A stretch of 64,000 nucleotides of DNA, taken from positions 496,001 through 560,000 of the forward strand of contig NZ_JACIFF010000001.1 in NCBI RefSeq assembly GCF_014197245.1. Reading direction: 5' to 3'. Below, one piece after another: positions 37,304 to 44,506 of this stretch. This DNA is from Neolewinella aquimaris. GTDB lineage: Bacteria > Bacteroidota > Bacteroidia > Chitinophagales > Saprospiraceae. The notes beneath the pieces are model-generated. The model did not search any database, had not been told where the DNA came from, and saw nothing but the letters and a program-made list of their open reading frames with translations. A program made the position numbers and the translations under genes. The stretch's first letter is position 1. The number at the start of each line of letters is the position of its first letter.

Positions 37304-38257
37304 CTAGTCGTTCAAAGACCAGTCGTAATCGAGAAAGTGAATTTCCTTTCCGGGCGGTATTTCCGTCGTTAAGTACCGGTTCAGGTAATTCCTGATGTCA
37401 CCGAAATCCTGGCCGTACCAGTCGAAGAGGGGAGAAACCCGTACGACCGCTTCCTGGGTAACGTTAAATTTTTCGTCGTTGATGAAGTTGCGCGCCCGTT
37501 CTTCCAGCATCCTTTCAAGCGCTGGGGCGGTGAACGCCTTGTTGGCAAGTGGAGGGCAGCTCTCGGCAGCACACACCAGGGCAAAGTGAATCCGCGGTTC
37601 CCGGAAGGTAGGACGTACGATGTCGTGCTCGATCTGGTCGAGGCTGTATTGCTTGTCCGCAAGCTCGATCCACTTTTTCTCCCACGGGCGATCGATTTGG
37701 CGAATACTCTCCACCGGCCAATTGTTCAGGATCAACTTGATGGTGTAAGCGTTATAGGCGTTGATCCAGTAGGCCAGTGCCTCACTCTTCGACCACTTGT
37801 CGTCCGGTATCTTCCGTGCCAGCGTCGCGAGATACTCGTTCAACAGGGCTTCGTCTTGCCGAAAGCCCGCGTAATTGACGTTGCCGGCGGCAGAAACGTG
37901 GCGCTGCAGGAGCGTGGTCCACGATTTATGGTCGGGGGCGTCACTTTTTTGGGGAGGCTCGACGGCTGCGGTAGGACCGGGGGGCGGGGACGCGGGTGCG
38001 GGGTTGGTTGGCGCCGGAGGAGCAACGGGTTTTGGCTTAGGCACCGGGGTACTCACCGCTGTAGCGACCGACTCCAACGGCGCTTCGGCAACGGGAGCTT
38101 CCGGCGTATGGTTGCGGGTGTGGTCGATCTGATCCCTAACCACCGTGTCGGGTGGTGCCATCGGCTCCGGGGAAGCTGGCCGGGGGGGCGAATTCGGCGG
38201 TCCGTCCGCACAGGCGAACATTGAGATCAAGAGGACATACAGCAGTGGGTTAGGCAT
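37304..38257 (-). CDS. DUF547 domain lipoprotein with proline-rich linker
   Basis: 317 residues. Signal peptide with lipobox SMFAC near residue 16, then a low-complexity Pro/Ala/Thr linker (about 20-110, many PAP and PKP units), then the DUF547 domain (about 112-317) with YAGFRQDEALLNEYL, EALAYWINAYNAYTIKLIL, HFALVCAAESCPPLANKAF and the closing FLDYDWSLND. DUF547 proteins have a cysteine-containing fold of unproven activity; the Cys in AESCPPL is conserved in the family. The long linker suggests the domain is held away from the membrane surface. The gene is transcribed away from the noncoding region at 38.3-39.6 kb. Confidence 0.82.
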   Translation of the reverse strand: MPNPLLYVLLISMFACADGPPNSPPRPASPEPMAPPDTVVRDQIDHTRNHTPEAPVAEAPLESVATAVSTPVPKPKPVAPPAPTNPAPASPPPGPTAAVEPPQKSDAPDHKSWTTLLQRHVSAAGNVNYAGFRQDEALLNEYLATLARKIPDDKWSKSEALAYWINAYNAYTIKLILNNWPVESIRQIDRPWEKKWIELADKQYSLDQIEHDIVRPTFREPRIHFALVCAAESCPPLANKAFTAPALERMLEERARNFINDEKFNVTQEAVVRVSPLFDWYGQDFGDIRNYLNRYLTTEIPPGKEIHFLDYDWSLND

Positions 38258-38350
38258 GGGGCGCGGGGAAGGTTCGCCGTATGAACGTCAGCGGCGGGGT
38301 GGGGGGTTCACCGTTTCCGCCGTGGGGCCTTACCCGCCAGAGAAGGCCAC

Positions 38351-38381
38351 AAAAAAAAGGCCCGCGCCGAAGGCGCGGACC
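38351..38381 (-). terminator. Intrinsic terminator of putative sRNA unit A
   Basis: A 10-bp stem around a 3-nt loop, then eight U residues when read on the minus strand. Position 79/61 is a U-G pair on the minus strand but would be a C-A mismatch on the plus strand, so the minus strand is the functional one. It ends about 93 nt before the DUF547 start and could also limit read-through into that gene. Confidence 0.85.
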
Positions 38382-38547
38382 ATACAATAAAGCTTTCTAA
38401 CTACCATAATAACAAAAAGTTACGGCGCAAATTGCCGTTAAAAAACTATGCAATGATTACAATTGCCGCATATTGCAGTCAATTGAATGAATCACTAATC
38501 GTGGGGTTAAGGAAGGAATCTGGAGAAAGGTTTCTTTGGCTTCAGGT
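38351..38547 (-). ncRNA. Putative small RNA, unit A of a three-unit tandem array
   Basis: About 197 nt from a weak -7-like element (38553-38560, TATCCTTT on the minus strand) to the terminator. It contains a hairpin near 38422-38437 (GGCGC/GCCGT-type stem). At 38393-38405 it has the 13-nt block GGTAGTTAGAAAG (minus strand) also found in unit B, 11 nt before the terminator stem. No convincing reading frame spans it. Of the three units it has the most degenerate promoter, so it may be weakly expressed or decayed. No known RNA family was recognised. Confidence 0.5.
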
Positions 38548-38583
38548 GTATAAAAGGATAACGTGGAGGGGAGGGGGTGAATT

Positions 38584-38599
38584 CCCACATGGACGTGGG
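38584..38599. promoter_or_regulatory. Palindrome upstream of unit A (CCCAC-N6-GTGGG)
   Basis: Imperfect counterpart of the two CCCCAC-N4-GTGGGG palindromes of units B and C, located 23 nt upstream of the unit A -7-like element. The spacer is 6 nt instead of 4. Confidence 0.45.
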
Positions 38600-38620
38600 G
38601 TGTAGGGCGATTAGTGAAAG

Positions 38621-38650
38621 AAAAAAGGCCCCCGCAAATATGCGAGGGCC
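38621..38650 (-). terminator. Intrinsic terminator of putative sRNA unit B
   Basis: A 10-bp stem (minus strand GGCCCTCGCA pairing with TGCGGGGGCC, one U-G pair) with a 4-nt loop, followed by UUUUUU. On the plus strand the same position would be a C-A mismatch. Confidence 0.85.
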
Positions 38651-38813
38651 AAATATTACACTTTCTAACTACCGAAAAAAAGTCTGCGGAAATCACTTCC
38701 GCTATAGTCCTTATATTAATACGGTCGAAGGATGATTCGAAATGCCGCATTAATCGTAAAATTAGGTTGTTGTGAGAGACGTAAATTCAATATATACTCC
38801 GCTATCAAAGCGA
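38621..38813 (-). ncRNA. Putative small RNA, unit B of a three-unit tandem array
   Basis: About 193 nt from the start inferred from the perfect -7 element (38819-38826) to its terminator. Visible structures on the minus strand are a TATCA/TGATA 5' hairpin, a 9-bp stem TTAATGCGG/CCGTATTAA, the hairpin GCGGAA/TTCCGC (near 38685-38701), the 13-nt block GGTAGTTAGAAAG (38661-38673, shared with A), and the terminator. GTCTCTCA (38773-38780) lies exactly 38 nt from the -7 element, the same as in unit C. A 97-codon frame crossing this region (38457-38750) runs through the terminator and looks spurious. Confidence 0.62.
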
Positions 38814-38818
38814 TGATA

Positions 38819-38826
38819 CAAAGATA
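38819..38826 (-). promoter_or_regulatory. -7 promoter element (TATCTTTG) of unit B
   Basis: Exact TAnnTTTG on the minus strand. The next 22 nt upstream contain a perfect 12-bp palindrome (GCAGGGCCCTGC, 38830-38841) instead of a recognisable -33 box, then the CCCCAC-N4-GTGGGG palindrome begins. Confidence 0.65.
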
Positions 38827-38848
38827 GGGCAGGGCCCTGCCTGCGCTA

Positions 38849-38864
38849 CCCCACGACCGTGGGG
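38849..38864. promoter_or_regulatory. Palindromic operator-like site upstream of unit B (CCCCAC-N4-GTGGGG)
   Basis: Perfect 6-bp arms with a 4-nt centre (GACC), separated by exactly 22 nt from the unit B -7 element, as in unit C. No T-run follows it on either strand, so it is not a terminator. A transcription-factor site is the simplest reading. Confidence 0.6.
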
Positions 38865-38898
38865 GTTAGAAAAATTTAAGCGAAATAGTGGAGATTCA

Positions 38899-39021
38899 CC
38901 TTACCGGTTCACCTACCTCGCTAGTCCCTACGGGGTAGTGAAGCATTAGGTATCCATGCTCACACCTACGATTTTTTCCGCGAGTACCTAATGGTAGGTA
39001 TACTAGGAATATCCGGTAAGG
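38899..39021. repeat. 123-bp element bounded by 9-bp inverted repeats, internally structured
   Basis: Ends are CCTTACCGG (38899-38907) and CCGGTAAGG (39013-39021). Inside are an arm around 38912-38940 (CTACC/GGTAG) and a second arm CATTAGGTA (38944-38952)/TACCTAATG (38985-38993), giving a three-way-junction fold. It sits between the unit C terminator and the unit B palindrome and has no reading frame. No target-site duplication is evident in the flanks. A miniature mobile element or a structured RNA segment are both possible. Confidence 0.5.
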
Positions 39022-39025
39022 ACAC

Positions 39026-39060
39026 AAAAAAAAGACCCACACGTTGCACCGTGTAGGTCT
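39026..39060 (-). terminator. Intrinsic terminator of putative sRNA unit C
   Basis: An 11-bp stem (minus strand AGACCTACACG pairing with CGTGTGGGTCT, one U-G pair) with a 6-nt loop, followed by eight U residues. As in A and B, one pair is a wobble only on the minus strand. Confidence 0.85.
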
Positions 39061-39225
39061 TAAGTCTTATCTTATCTACTGAGAAACTATTAACCGAGGC
39101 GAATAGCGCCAAACAAACACTTCAGAAAAAAATTGGCGTAGGAACAAATCAAATTCCTACTCCCGTTAATAATAGGTTTAAAAATGAGAGACACGTCGAC
39201 GAAAAAAACGAATTCCCTTCGTCGT
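39026..39225 (-). ncRNA. Putative small RNA, unit C of a three-unit tandem array
   Basis: About 200 nt from the start inferred from the -7 element at 39231-39238 to its terminator. On the minus strand it shows a 5' hairpin CGACGAA/TTCGTCG, a stem GTAGGAA/TTCCTAC, a long-range pairing TATTAAC/GTTAATA, a small GGCG/CGCC hairpin, and the terminator. GTCTCTCA (39185-39192) lies 38 nt from the -7 element, as in unit B. The pre-terminator block reads CAGTAGATAAGATAAG, a diverged version of the A/B block. Sequence drift with conserved layout suggests paralogous RNAs. Confidence 0.62.
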
Positions 39226-39230
39226 TGATA

Positions 39231-39238
39231 CAAATGTA
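39231..39238 (-). promoter_or_regulatory. -7 promoter element (TACATTTG) of unit C
   Basis: Exact TAnnTTTG on the minus strand, with TTTC about 16 nt upstream as a possible -33 box and the palindrome starting after 22 nt. Confidence 0.65.
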
Positions 39239-39260
39239 ACACATTGCGTCATTAGAAACA

Positions 39261-39276
39261 CCCCACGAGCGTGGGG
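39261..39276. promoter_or_regulatory. Palindromic operator-like site upstream of unit C (CCCCAC-N4-GTGGGG)
   Basis: Perfect 6-bp arms with centre GAGC. Same arms, spacing and distance (22 nt) to the -7 element as in unit B. Confidence 0.6.
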
Positions 39277-39429
39277 GGCGCAGTTACCAGAGCAATTTTA
39301 TTTGGCGCATTTTGGCACGACTTGGAAAATTTGGTCAACCAATTTACCCGCCCGGTTTTGCGCGTCTGTCGGTCAAATTGGTTACGAACCTTCGCATACC
39401 GGCAAATAAGCGGCGAATTAGCGGTGCCC

Positions 39430-39504
39430 AAAAAAAATTGCAGGTGTTGACCTGACAACTGATTGCACACCAATTTTTTTTCAGAGATCGGCCGAAAAAA
39501 AATT
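39430..39504 (-). terminator. A/T-tract inverted repeats, probable terminator region of the porP-thioredoxin unit
   Basis: AATTTTTTTTC (39472-39482) can pair either with GAAAAAAAATT (39494-39504) or, extended by ACACC/GGTGT, with AAAAAAAATT at 39430-39439. The second hairpin is followed on the minus strand by its own U8 arm. The element lies about 130 nt after the thioredoxin-like stop. The two pairings exclude each other. Confidence 0.5.
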
Positions 39505-39632
39505 TCAAAATATTTGGAATTTTTTCCGAGGCCCACAAAATTTTCTACTGACCCCCCAATCACCCCCTGGTCGATCCACTAGGCCAGACCGACGCCGGTG
39601 CTATTATCGCAAGCCGCCTATCCAGGCTGATT

Positions 39633-40142
39633 CTACTGACCCAGGGATTTGAGGTAGTCCTCGTAAGAATACTCACGGAAGCGGCCCTCGGCAATGTACC
39701 GCAACTCCTTGAGGTAACTGGCGGCGGGTTTAAAGCCCGGACTGATGGTGATTCGCCTGCGGTCCTTGTCGAGATAGACCACACTAGGATAGCTCATCCT
39801 CCCATCCAGTAGAGCAACGGCAAGCGCGTGAATTCCCCGGCGACCGGTCCCGGGATCGTAGCGAAACACGTGACCGTCGTAGGTGATGTCCTCCCGCTGC
39901 TCGGCGTTGAGCTTCACGGCGTAAAAATTTTCGCTGATGTAGGCGGCAATTTCCGGTGCGACAAATACCGACTTATCCATCTTTTTGCACCACCCGCACC
40001 AGTCGGTGTACACATCGACCAGGATATTTCGCGGAGCGGATTCATTGCGGCTGATGGCATCTTCCCAACTTAACCATTCCACCTGGGCGGACAATGGGAC
40101 GGAGGCGGCCAGAAAAAGTAGGAGGGCAAGGAAGTTCTTCAT
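39633..40142 (-). CDS. Secreted thioredoxin-like protein
   Basis: 169 residues from the ATG at 40142 (MKNFLALLLFLAASVPLSAQ signal peptide). The thioredoxin fold has CGWC at 49-52 in VDVYTDWCGWCKKMD and a later SYPSVVYLDKD with the cis-proline. The tail HALAVALLDGR to FREYSYEDYLKSLGQ resembles DUF255/SoxW-like periplasmic thioredoxins. It probably acts as a periplasmic thiol reductase or oxidase. The porP/sprF gene is upstream on the same strand (gap 117 nt). Confidence 0.83.
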   Translation of the reverse strand: MKNFLALLLFLAASVPLSAQVEWLSWEDAISRNESAPRNILVDVYTDWCGWCKKMDKSVFVAPEIAAYISENFYAVKLNAEQREDITYDGHVFRYDPGTGRRGIHALAVALLDGRMSYPSVVYLDKDRRRITISPGFKPAASYLKELRYIAEGRFREYSYEDYLKSLGQ

Positions 40143-40259
40143 GTATTGGGGCGTTTCGCTTGGTCCGTTCTCAACGACCGGCGGGCGGTCCAAAATTGCC
40201 ACCGGCCGTATATAAGGTCCCAACGGTCATCTCTACAACGGTCTGCATACCGACCAGGA

Positions 40260-41315
40260 TTAAAACTTCGGGCAGGGGACGGCACCATCGTCATCTCCCA
40301 GACCGATGTACGAGACGCTCAACTCGAACGCGCTGCGGTAACGGGGGCGCACGACCTGTGGGTTGATTCCAATGTCGTAACTGAGGCCGAAGAGAAAATC
40401 AGCTACTTCCACGCCCACCAGTCCTACTACGCTGTCTGGACCGAATCCCTCGTCGCCACCCGCCATTCGCAGCCAGGTGCCCAGGTGTAGGGAGGTGCCC
40501 GTTACGTAATTGATCAGCAGACGTACGTTGGAACCCGCATGGAGGGTCGCGTGGGGGCCCTGGGTAAGGTAGTACACCCGCGGTGAAACCTCGGTACTTG
40601 CACCGGCACGAAGCCGCAGGTTCACGTAGCCGCTGTACCGACGGTGCAACTTGTTGCTTACTTCGATCTCTTCCCCGGCCGTGGCATCCGCAAAGAAACT
40701 CACTTCCGGTTCGCCGATGTGATGGATGGCCACCCCGGCAAACAGGCCGGTGCCCCGGCTGGGTAAGGAGCTGTAGTTAAGCCCCAACTGGTAGTCGGCA
40801 AAGGCGATGTTGTTTTCCGGAAGTTCTTCGCCACCGATCCCCGCCACGTAGCCGGTCGTGCCGTCAAACTCATCCTCGAAGGTGAGCTCTCCGTAACCGA
40901 CGTTGCGCTGTACGACACCGATCTGCCCCCCGAGACTGAGGGTGCGCTCTCCCCGGCGATCCAGCACCTTGTGGTACGCGCCCGAAAGCATGACCTGATT
41001 GCTCGCAAACCCGATTTCTGCAAGTCGGTCGTTAAGGAATGCGACTCCCGCCCCGAAGCTGTCCGTCCCGCGCCGCTTCGGATTGAGGGCGTAATGAAAA
41101 TCAGCGGCAAAGGCCGAGGTGCTGTACGGGGTTTCCAGCAGCTGGGGCCACTGGCTGCGGTGATTGAGGGCGATCCGGTACCGGCCGGGGAACAGTCCGG
41201 TCAGCGCCGGGTTAAGGGTCGTCGGGGAGGAGAAGAACTGAGCGAATACCGGATCCTGGGCGCTGACCGCCGCGGAGAGTACCATTACAACAAGTCCTAT
41301 TAATATCTGCCTCAT
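40260..41315 (-). CDS. PorP/SprF-family type IX secretion membrane protein
   Basis: 351 residues from the ATG at 41315, signal peptide ending near AVSAQ. DPVFAQFFSSPTTLNPALTGLFPGRYRIALNHRSQWP is the PorP/SprF N-terminal signature (quoted in parts: DPVFAQFF, NPALTGLF, YRIALNHRSQWP), followed by alternating beta strands of an outer-membrane barrel. PorP/SprF proteins assist secretion and surface attachment of large adhesins with C-terminal type B sorting domains. No such adhesin is next to it here. A perfect -7 element is at 41334-41341. Confidence 0.88.
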   Translation of the reverse strand: MRQILIGLVVMVLSAAVSAQDPVFAQFFSSPTTLNPALTGLFPGRYRIALNHRSQWPQLLETPYSTSAFAADFHYALNPKRRGTDSFGAGVAFLNDRLAEIGFASNQVMLSGAYHKVLDRRGERTLSLGGQIGVVQRNVGYGELTFEDEFDGTTGYVAGIGGEELPENNIAFADYQLGLNYSSLPSRGTGLFAGVAIHHIGEPEVSFFADATAGEEIEVSNKLHRRYSGYVNLRLRAGASTEVSPRVYYLTQGPHATLHAGSNVRLLINYVTGTSLHLGTWLRMAGGDEGFGPDSVVGLVGVEVADFLFGLSYDIGINPQVVRPRYRSAFELSVSYIGLGDDDGAVPCPKF

Positions 41316-41333
41316 CACCGGTTGCTTAGGGAG

Positions 41334-41341
41334 CAAAGCTA
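41334..41341 (-). promoter_or_regulatory. -7 promoter element (TAGCTTTG) of the porP/sprF gene
   Basis: Exact TAnnTTTG match on the minus strand, 18 nt upstream of the ATG at 41315. Confidence 0.6.
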
Positions 41342-41376
41342 ACAAAGATCGGAGTAGCCGCTCTATCTTGCCGCCG

Positions 41377-42237
41377 ATGAAAGCAGGCTTTGCAACGGGT
41401 AAATACACCGCCGCCGCCATCCGGGCCCGGCCCCGGGAGCGGAGCGTCATGGTCTCACAACTGCTACTGGGAGAACCCGTCCGGATTTCCGAGTCCGTGG
41501 GAAAATTCCACAAGGTAGTTCGGGCCGAAGACGGGCTGGAGGGATTCGTCCGCATCGATCAATTGCTACCCGTATCCCAACAGGTGTTTACTCACCAGAC
41601 GGAAGCGCCCGCCTTTGCCCTCGAATTGTTCGCCTCTATGATGAGCGACCGTTTCGGCATGCCGGTCACCTTCGGCGCGCGACTGCCCGCCTACGACGGA
41701 ATTCAGGCCAGACACGGGGAGGAGCGATTCGTCTACTCCGGACAGGCCGTGCTCAGCGCTGACCTCCGCCCCGATGCCGAACTGATGATCCGCCTGGCCC
41801 GCAAGTGGTTGCACGTCCCCGAGCTCAGTGGCGGAAGAACCCCGACCGGCATCGCGGGAAGCGCACTGGTCCAACTCCTCACGCGGATGGTCGGTGTCCG
41901 GCTTCCGTATAGCATCGAGGACATCTCCCGACAGGGACGACCGGTTGACTTCATGGTGCAGTGCCAGGAAGGTGATCTGGCTTTCTTCGGCGACGATCGG
42001 GGAAGGATCACTCACCTCGGCATTTTACTTACTGGGGGCACCGTACTGCACGTGTCGGAACGGGTAAGGATTGACGGTATCGATCATTTTGGTATTTTCA
42101 ATCACACCTACCGCCGGTACACCCACCGACTACGGGTGGTGAAGCGCTTTTTTCCTGACCGGTCGGATCATGGACTTAGCCTGGAAAAACGGCAGTCCGA
42201 AGTGGTCCGCGATGCCAAACAGATGTTCATATTTTAG
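41377..42237 (+). CDS. NlpC/P60-like protein lacking the catalytic cysteine
   Basis: 286 residues from the ATG at 41377. An N-terminal SH3-like region (residues about 10-65, IRARPRERSVMVSQLLLGEPVRI, read in parts) precedes a second SH3-like segment and a C40-type domain (about 135-245). The family active site is usually G-I-D-C-S-G; here residues 158-163 read G-I-A-G-S-A, so the nucleophilic Cys is glycine. The His of ITHLGILL (His213) remains. There is no signal peptide. It is probably a non-catalytic peptidoglycan- or ligand-binding relative of dipeptidyl endopeptidases. It is divergent from porP/sprF. Confidence 0.78.
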   Translation: MKAGFATGKYTAAAIRARPRERSVMVSQLLLGEPVRISESVGKFHKVVRAEDGLEGFVRIDQLLPVSQQVFTHQTEAPAFALELFASMMSDRFGMPVTFGARLPAYDGIQARHGEERFVYSGQAVLSADLRPDAELMIRLARKWLHVPELSGGRTPTGIAGSALVQLLTRMVGVRLPYSIEDISRQGRPVDFMVQCQEGDLAFFGDDRGRITHLGILLTGGTVLHVSERVRIDGIDHFGIFNHTYRRYTHRLRVVKRFFPDRSDHGLSLEKRQSEVVRDAKQMFIF

Positions 42238-42301
42238 TTACCTTCCCCACCTACGTCAACCGCCCCTACGGGACTGAACAACCCAAAACATTTAACAACA
42301 C

Positions 42302-44497
42302 ATGTCGCGACTAGTCATAATTTCCAACCGCCTGCCCATTACGGTAAATCGTACCGATGGTGAACTGCATTATCACCCCAGTGCCGGCGGTCTGGCGACG
42401 GGACTCAACTCCCTCGACGATTCCTACAACAAGATCTGGATTGGGTGGCCCGGAGAGGACATCACGAACGAATGGGAACGGGAAGCCATTCGCAACGATT
42501 TAATGAAGCGCAGCCTGATTCCCGTATTCCTTACGGAACGGGAAATCGATCTCTACTACGAAGGCTTTAGCAATAAGACCATCTGGCCCCACTTTCACTA
42601 CTTCACGGAGTATACGGTCTACAACGACGAGATGTGGGCCGCCTACGAAGAGGTCAATTTTAAATTTTTCCAGGCGGTAGAGGACCAGTTGCGGGAAGAC
42701 GATATGGTGTGGGTCCACGATTACCAGCTCATGCTCCTCCCGGCCATGATCCGGGCAAAGTTTCCCAAAATCAGCATCGGCTTTTTCCTGCACATCCCCT
42801 TTCCCAGTTATGAGGTGTTCCGAATCCTTCCCTGGCGCAAGGAAATTTTGGACGGAATTCTCGGTTCCGATCAGGTCGGTTTCCACACCTTCGGATACAT
42901 GCGGCACTTCCTCTCGGCCGCCTATCGCATTACGGGCTACGAGCACGAGTTCGGCCGCCTCACCATCGGCGACCGACAGGTGAACGTGGACGTCTTCCCC
43001 ATGGGCATCGAATACGAAAAGTACGCCCACCCCGACGTAGATGCCGGCAACGATCAAAGCAGCGGGGAGATCCGCAAACTGCACGCCAGTCGAAAAATCA
43101 TCCTGAGCGTAGACCGACTGGACTACACCAAAGGAATCCCGCACCGGATCAGGGCTTTCGCCCAGTTTATTCGCAACAATCCGGAGTACACGGGCAAGGT
43201 CAACCTCATCATGATCGTAGTGCCCAGCCGCGCCAACGTCGACCAGTACCAGAGCCTAAAGCACGAAGTGGATGTGCTCGTCAGTCGCGTCAACTCCGAA
43301 TACGGCACCTTCGACTGGATGCCCATTCACTACTACTACCGCTCACTCAACTTCGCCGCCCTCACTACACTGTATAAGGAAGCGGACATCGCTCTCATTA
43401 CGCCCCTTCGCGACGGAATGAACCTGGTCGCCAAGGAATACGTAGCGGCCAAGGAAGACTCGAAGCGTGGTGTCCTGATCCTCAGCGAGATGGCGGGAGC
43501 GGTCTACGAACTCAACGACGGTGCCCTCACGGTCAATCCACAGAGCAGCAAGGACATCGAGGATGCCCTGATCGAAGCGCTGGAAATGCCGGTCGAAGAG
43601 CAGGAACGTCGCATGGAAATGATGCAGGAAAAACTACGGCAGTACGACGTCAAGCACTGGGCCGCCACCTTTATCAAGGAACAACTAAAACTGAAAGAGA
43701 AGAATAAAATGCACAACACCACCCACCTTCGCGGAGAGGCCCTGGACGCCGTGACTCAGAGTTACGAGCAAGCCGGAAACCGCCTCCTCTTCATCGACTA
43801 CGACGGCACCCTCATGGACTTCAACCCCGATCCCCAGGCAGTCAGCCCGGATGATGCGGTCCTGAACGTTCTGACCACCCTCGCCGCCGATCCCAAGAAC
43901 ACGGTAGTCGTAAACAGTGGCCGCGACCGCGGTACCCTGCAGAAGTGGCTTGGCCACATCGATACCCATATGGCGGCCGAACACGGCGTCTGGATGAAGG
44001 AGAACGGTGAGTGGTCCCTTAACCCGAACGTAGTAGACGGCTGGAAACCCAAAGTGCGTGAACTCCTCGAAAACCTCGTATCCCGCACCCCCGGCTCCTT
44101 CATCGAAGAGAAGGACTACAGCCTCGCCTGGCACTACCGCAACATCGACCGCGACCTGGGCAACAAGCGCGTCCGTGAATTCCGCGATATGCTTACCTAC
44201 CTGATTCAGAATCAGGATCTCCAGGTCCTGGAAGGCAACAAGGTAGTCGAAATCAAGAACGCCGGCGTCAATAAGGGCAAGGCCACCCAGTACTGGGTCG
44301 GCAAGCAAAAATGGGACTTCGTCCTGGGCATCGGCGACGACAGCACCGACGAAGACATCTTCCGCGCGCTACCGGAGTGGGGCGTAAGCATTAAGGTAGG
44401 ACCCGGACGCACCGCCGCCCGCTACTCCCTCACCGGCGTAACCGAGGTAAGGGCGTTCTTCTCTAAACTGGCGCAAATCGCGGAAAAAGCCTCCTAA
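42302..44497 (+). CDS. otsAB: Bifunctional trehalose-6-phosphate synthase/phosphatase
   Basis: 731 residues. The N-terminal GT20 domain (1 to about 470) has LVIISNRLPITVNR, SAGGLATGLN, VWVHDYQLMLLP and RDGMNLVAKEYVA. The C-terminal HAD-type phosphatase (about 490-731) has FIDYDGTLMDF (near 499), AEHGVWMK and GDDSTDEDIFRAL. It makes trehalose from UDP-glucose and glucose-6-phosphate in one chain, supplying an osmo- and desiccation protectant. TACCTTCC at 42239-42246 may be its -7 element, giving a leader of about 50 nt. It is convergent with speA. Confidence 0.94.
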   Translation: MSRLVIISNRLPITVNRTDGELHYHPSAGGLATGLNSLDDSYNKIWIGWPGEDITNEWEREAIRNDLMKRSLIPVFLTEREIDLYYEGFSNKTIWPHFHYFTEYTVYNDEMWAAYEEVNFKFFQAVEDQLREDDMVWVHDYQLMLLPAMIRAKFPKISIGFFLHIPFPSYEVFRILPWRKEILDGILGSDQVGFHTFGYMRHFLSAAYRITGYEHEFGRLTIGDRQVNVDVFPMGIEYEKYAHPDVDAGNDQSSGEIRKLHASRKIILSVDRLDYTKGIPHRIRAFAQFIRNNPEYTGKVNLIMIVVPSRANVDQYQSLKHEVDVLVSRVNSEYGTFDWMPIHYYYRSLNFAALTTLYKEADIALITPLRDGMNLVAKEYVAAKEDSKRGVLILSEMAGAVYELNDGALTVNPQSSKDIEDALIEALEMPVEEQERRMEMMQEKLRQYDVKHWAATFIKEQLKLKEKNKMHNTTHLRGEALDAVTQSYEQAGNRLLFIDYDGTLMDFNPDPQAVSPDDAVLNVLTTLAADPKNTVVVNSGRDRGTLQKWLGHIDTHMAAEHGVWMKENGEWSLNPNVVDGWKPKVRELLENLVSRTPGSFIEEKDYSLAWHYRNIDRDLGNKRVREFRDMLTYLIQNQDLQVLEGNKVVEIKNAGVNKGKATQYWVGKQKWDFVLGIGDDSTDEDIFRALPEWGVSIKVGPGRTAARYSLTGVTEVRAFFSKLAQIAEKAS

Positions 44498-44506
44498 GCG
44501 CCGGTC

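Noticed and set aside
38457-38750. 97-codon minus-strand reading frame across the noncoding region
   Set aside because: It runs through the unit B terminator hairpin and its U-tract, has no recognisable domain and atypical composition. The RNA-unit reading explains the region better.
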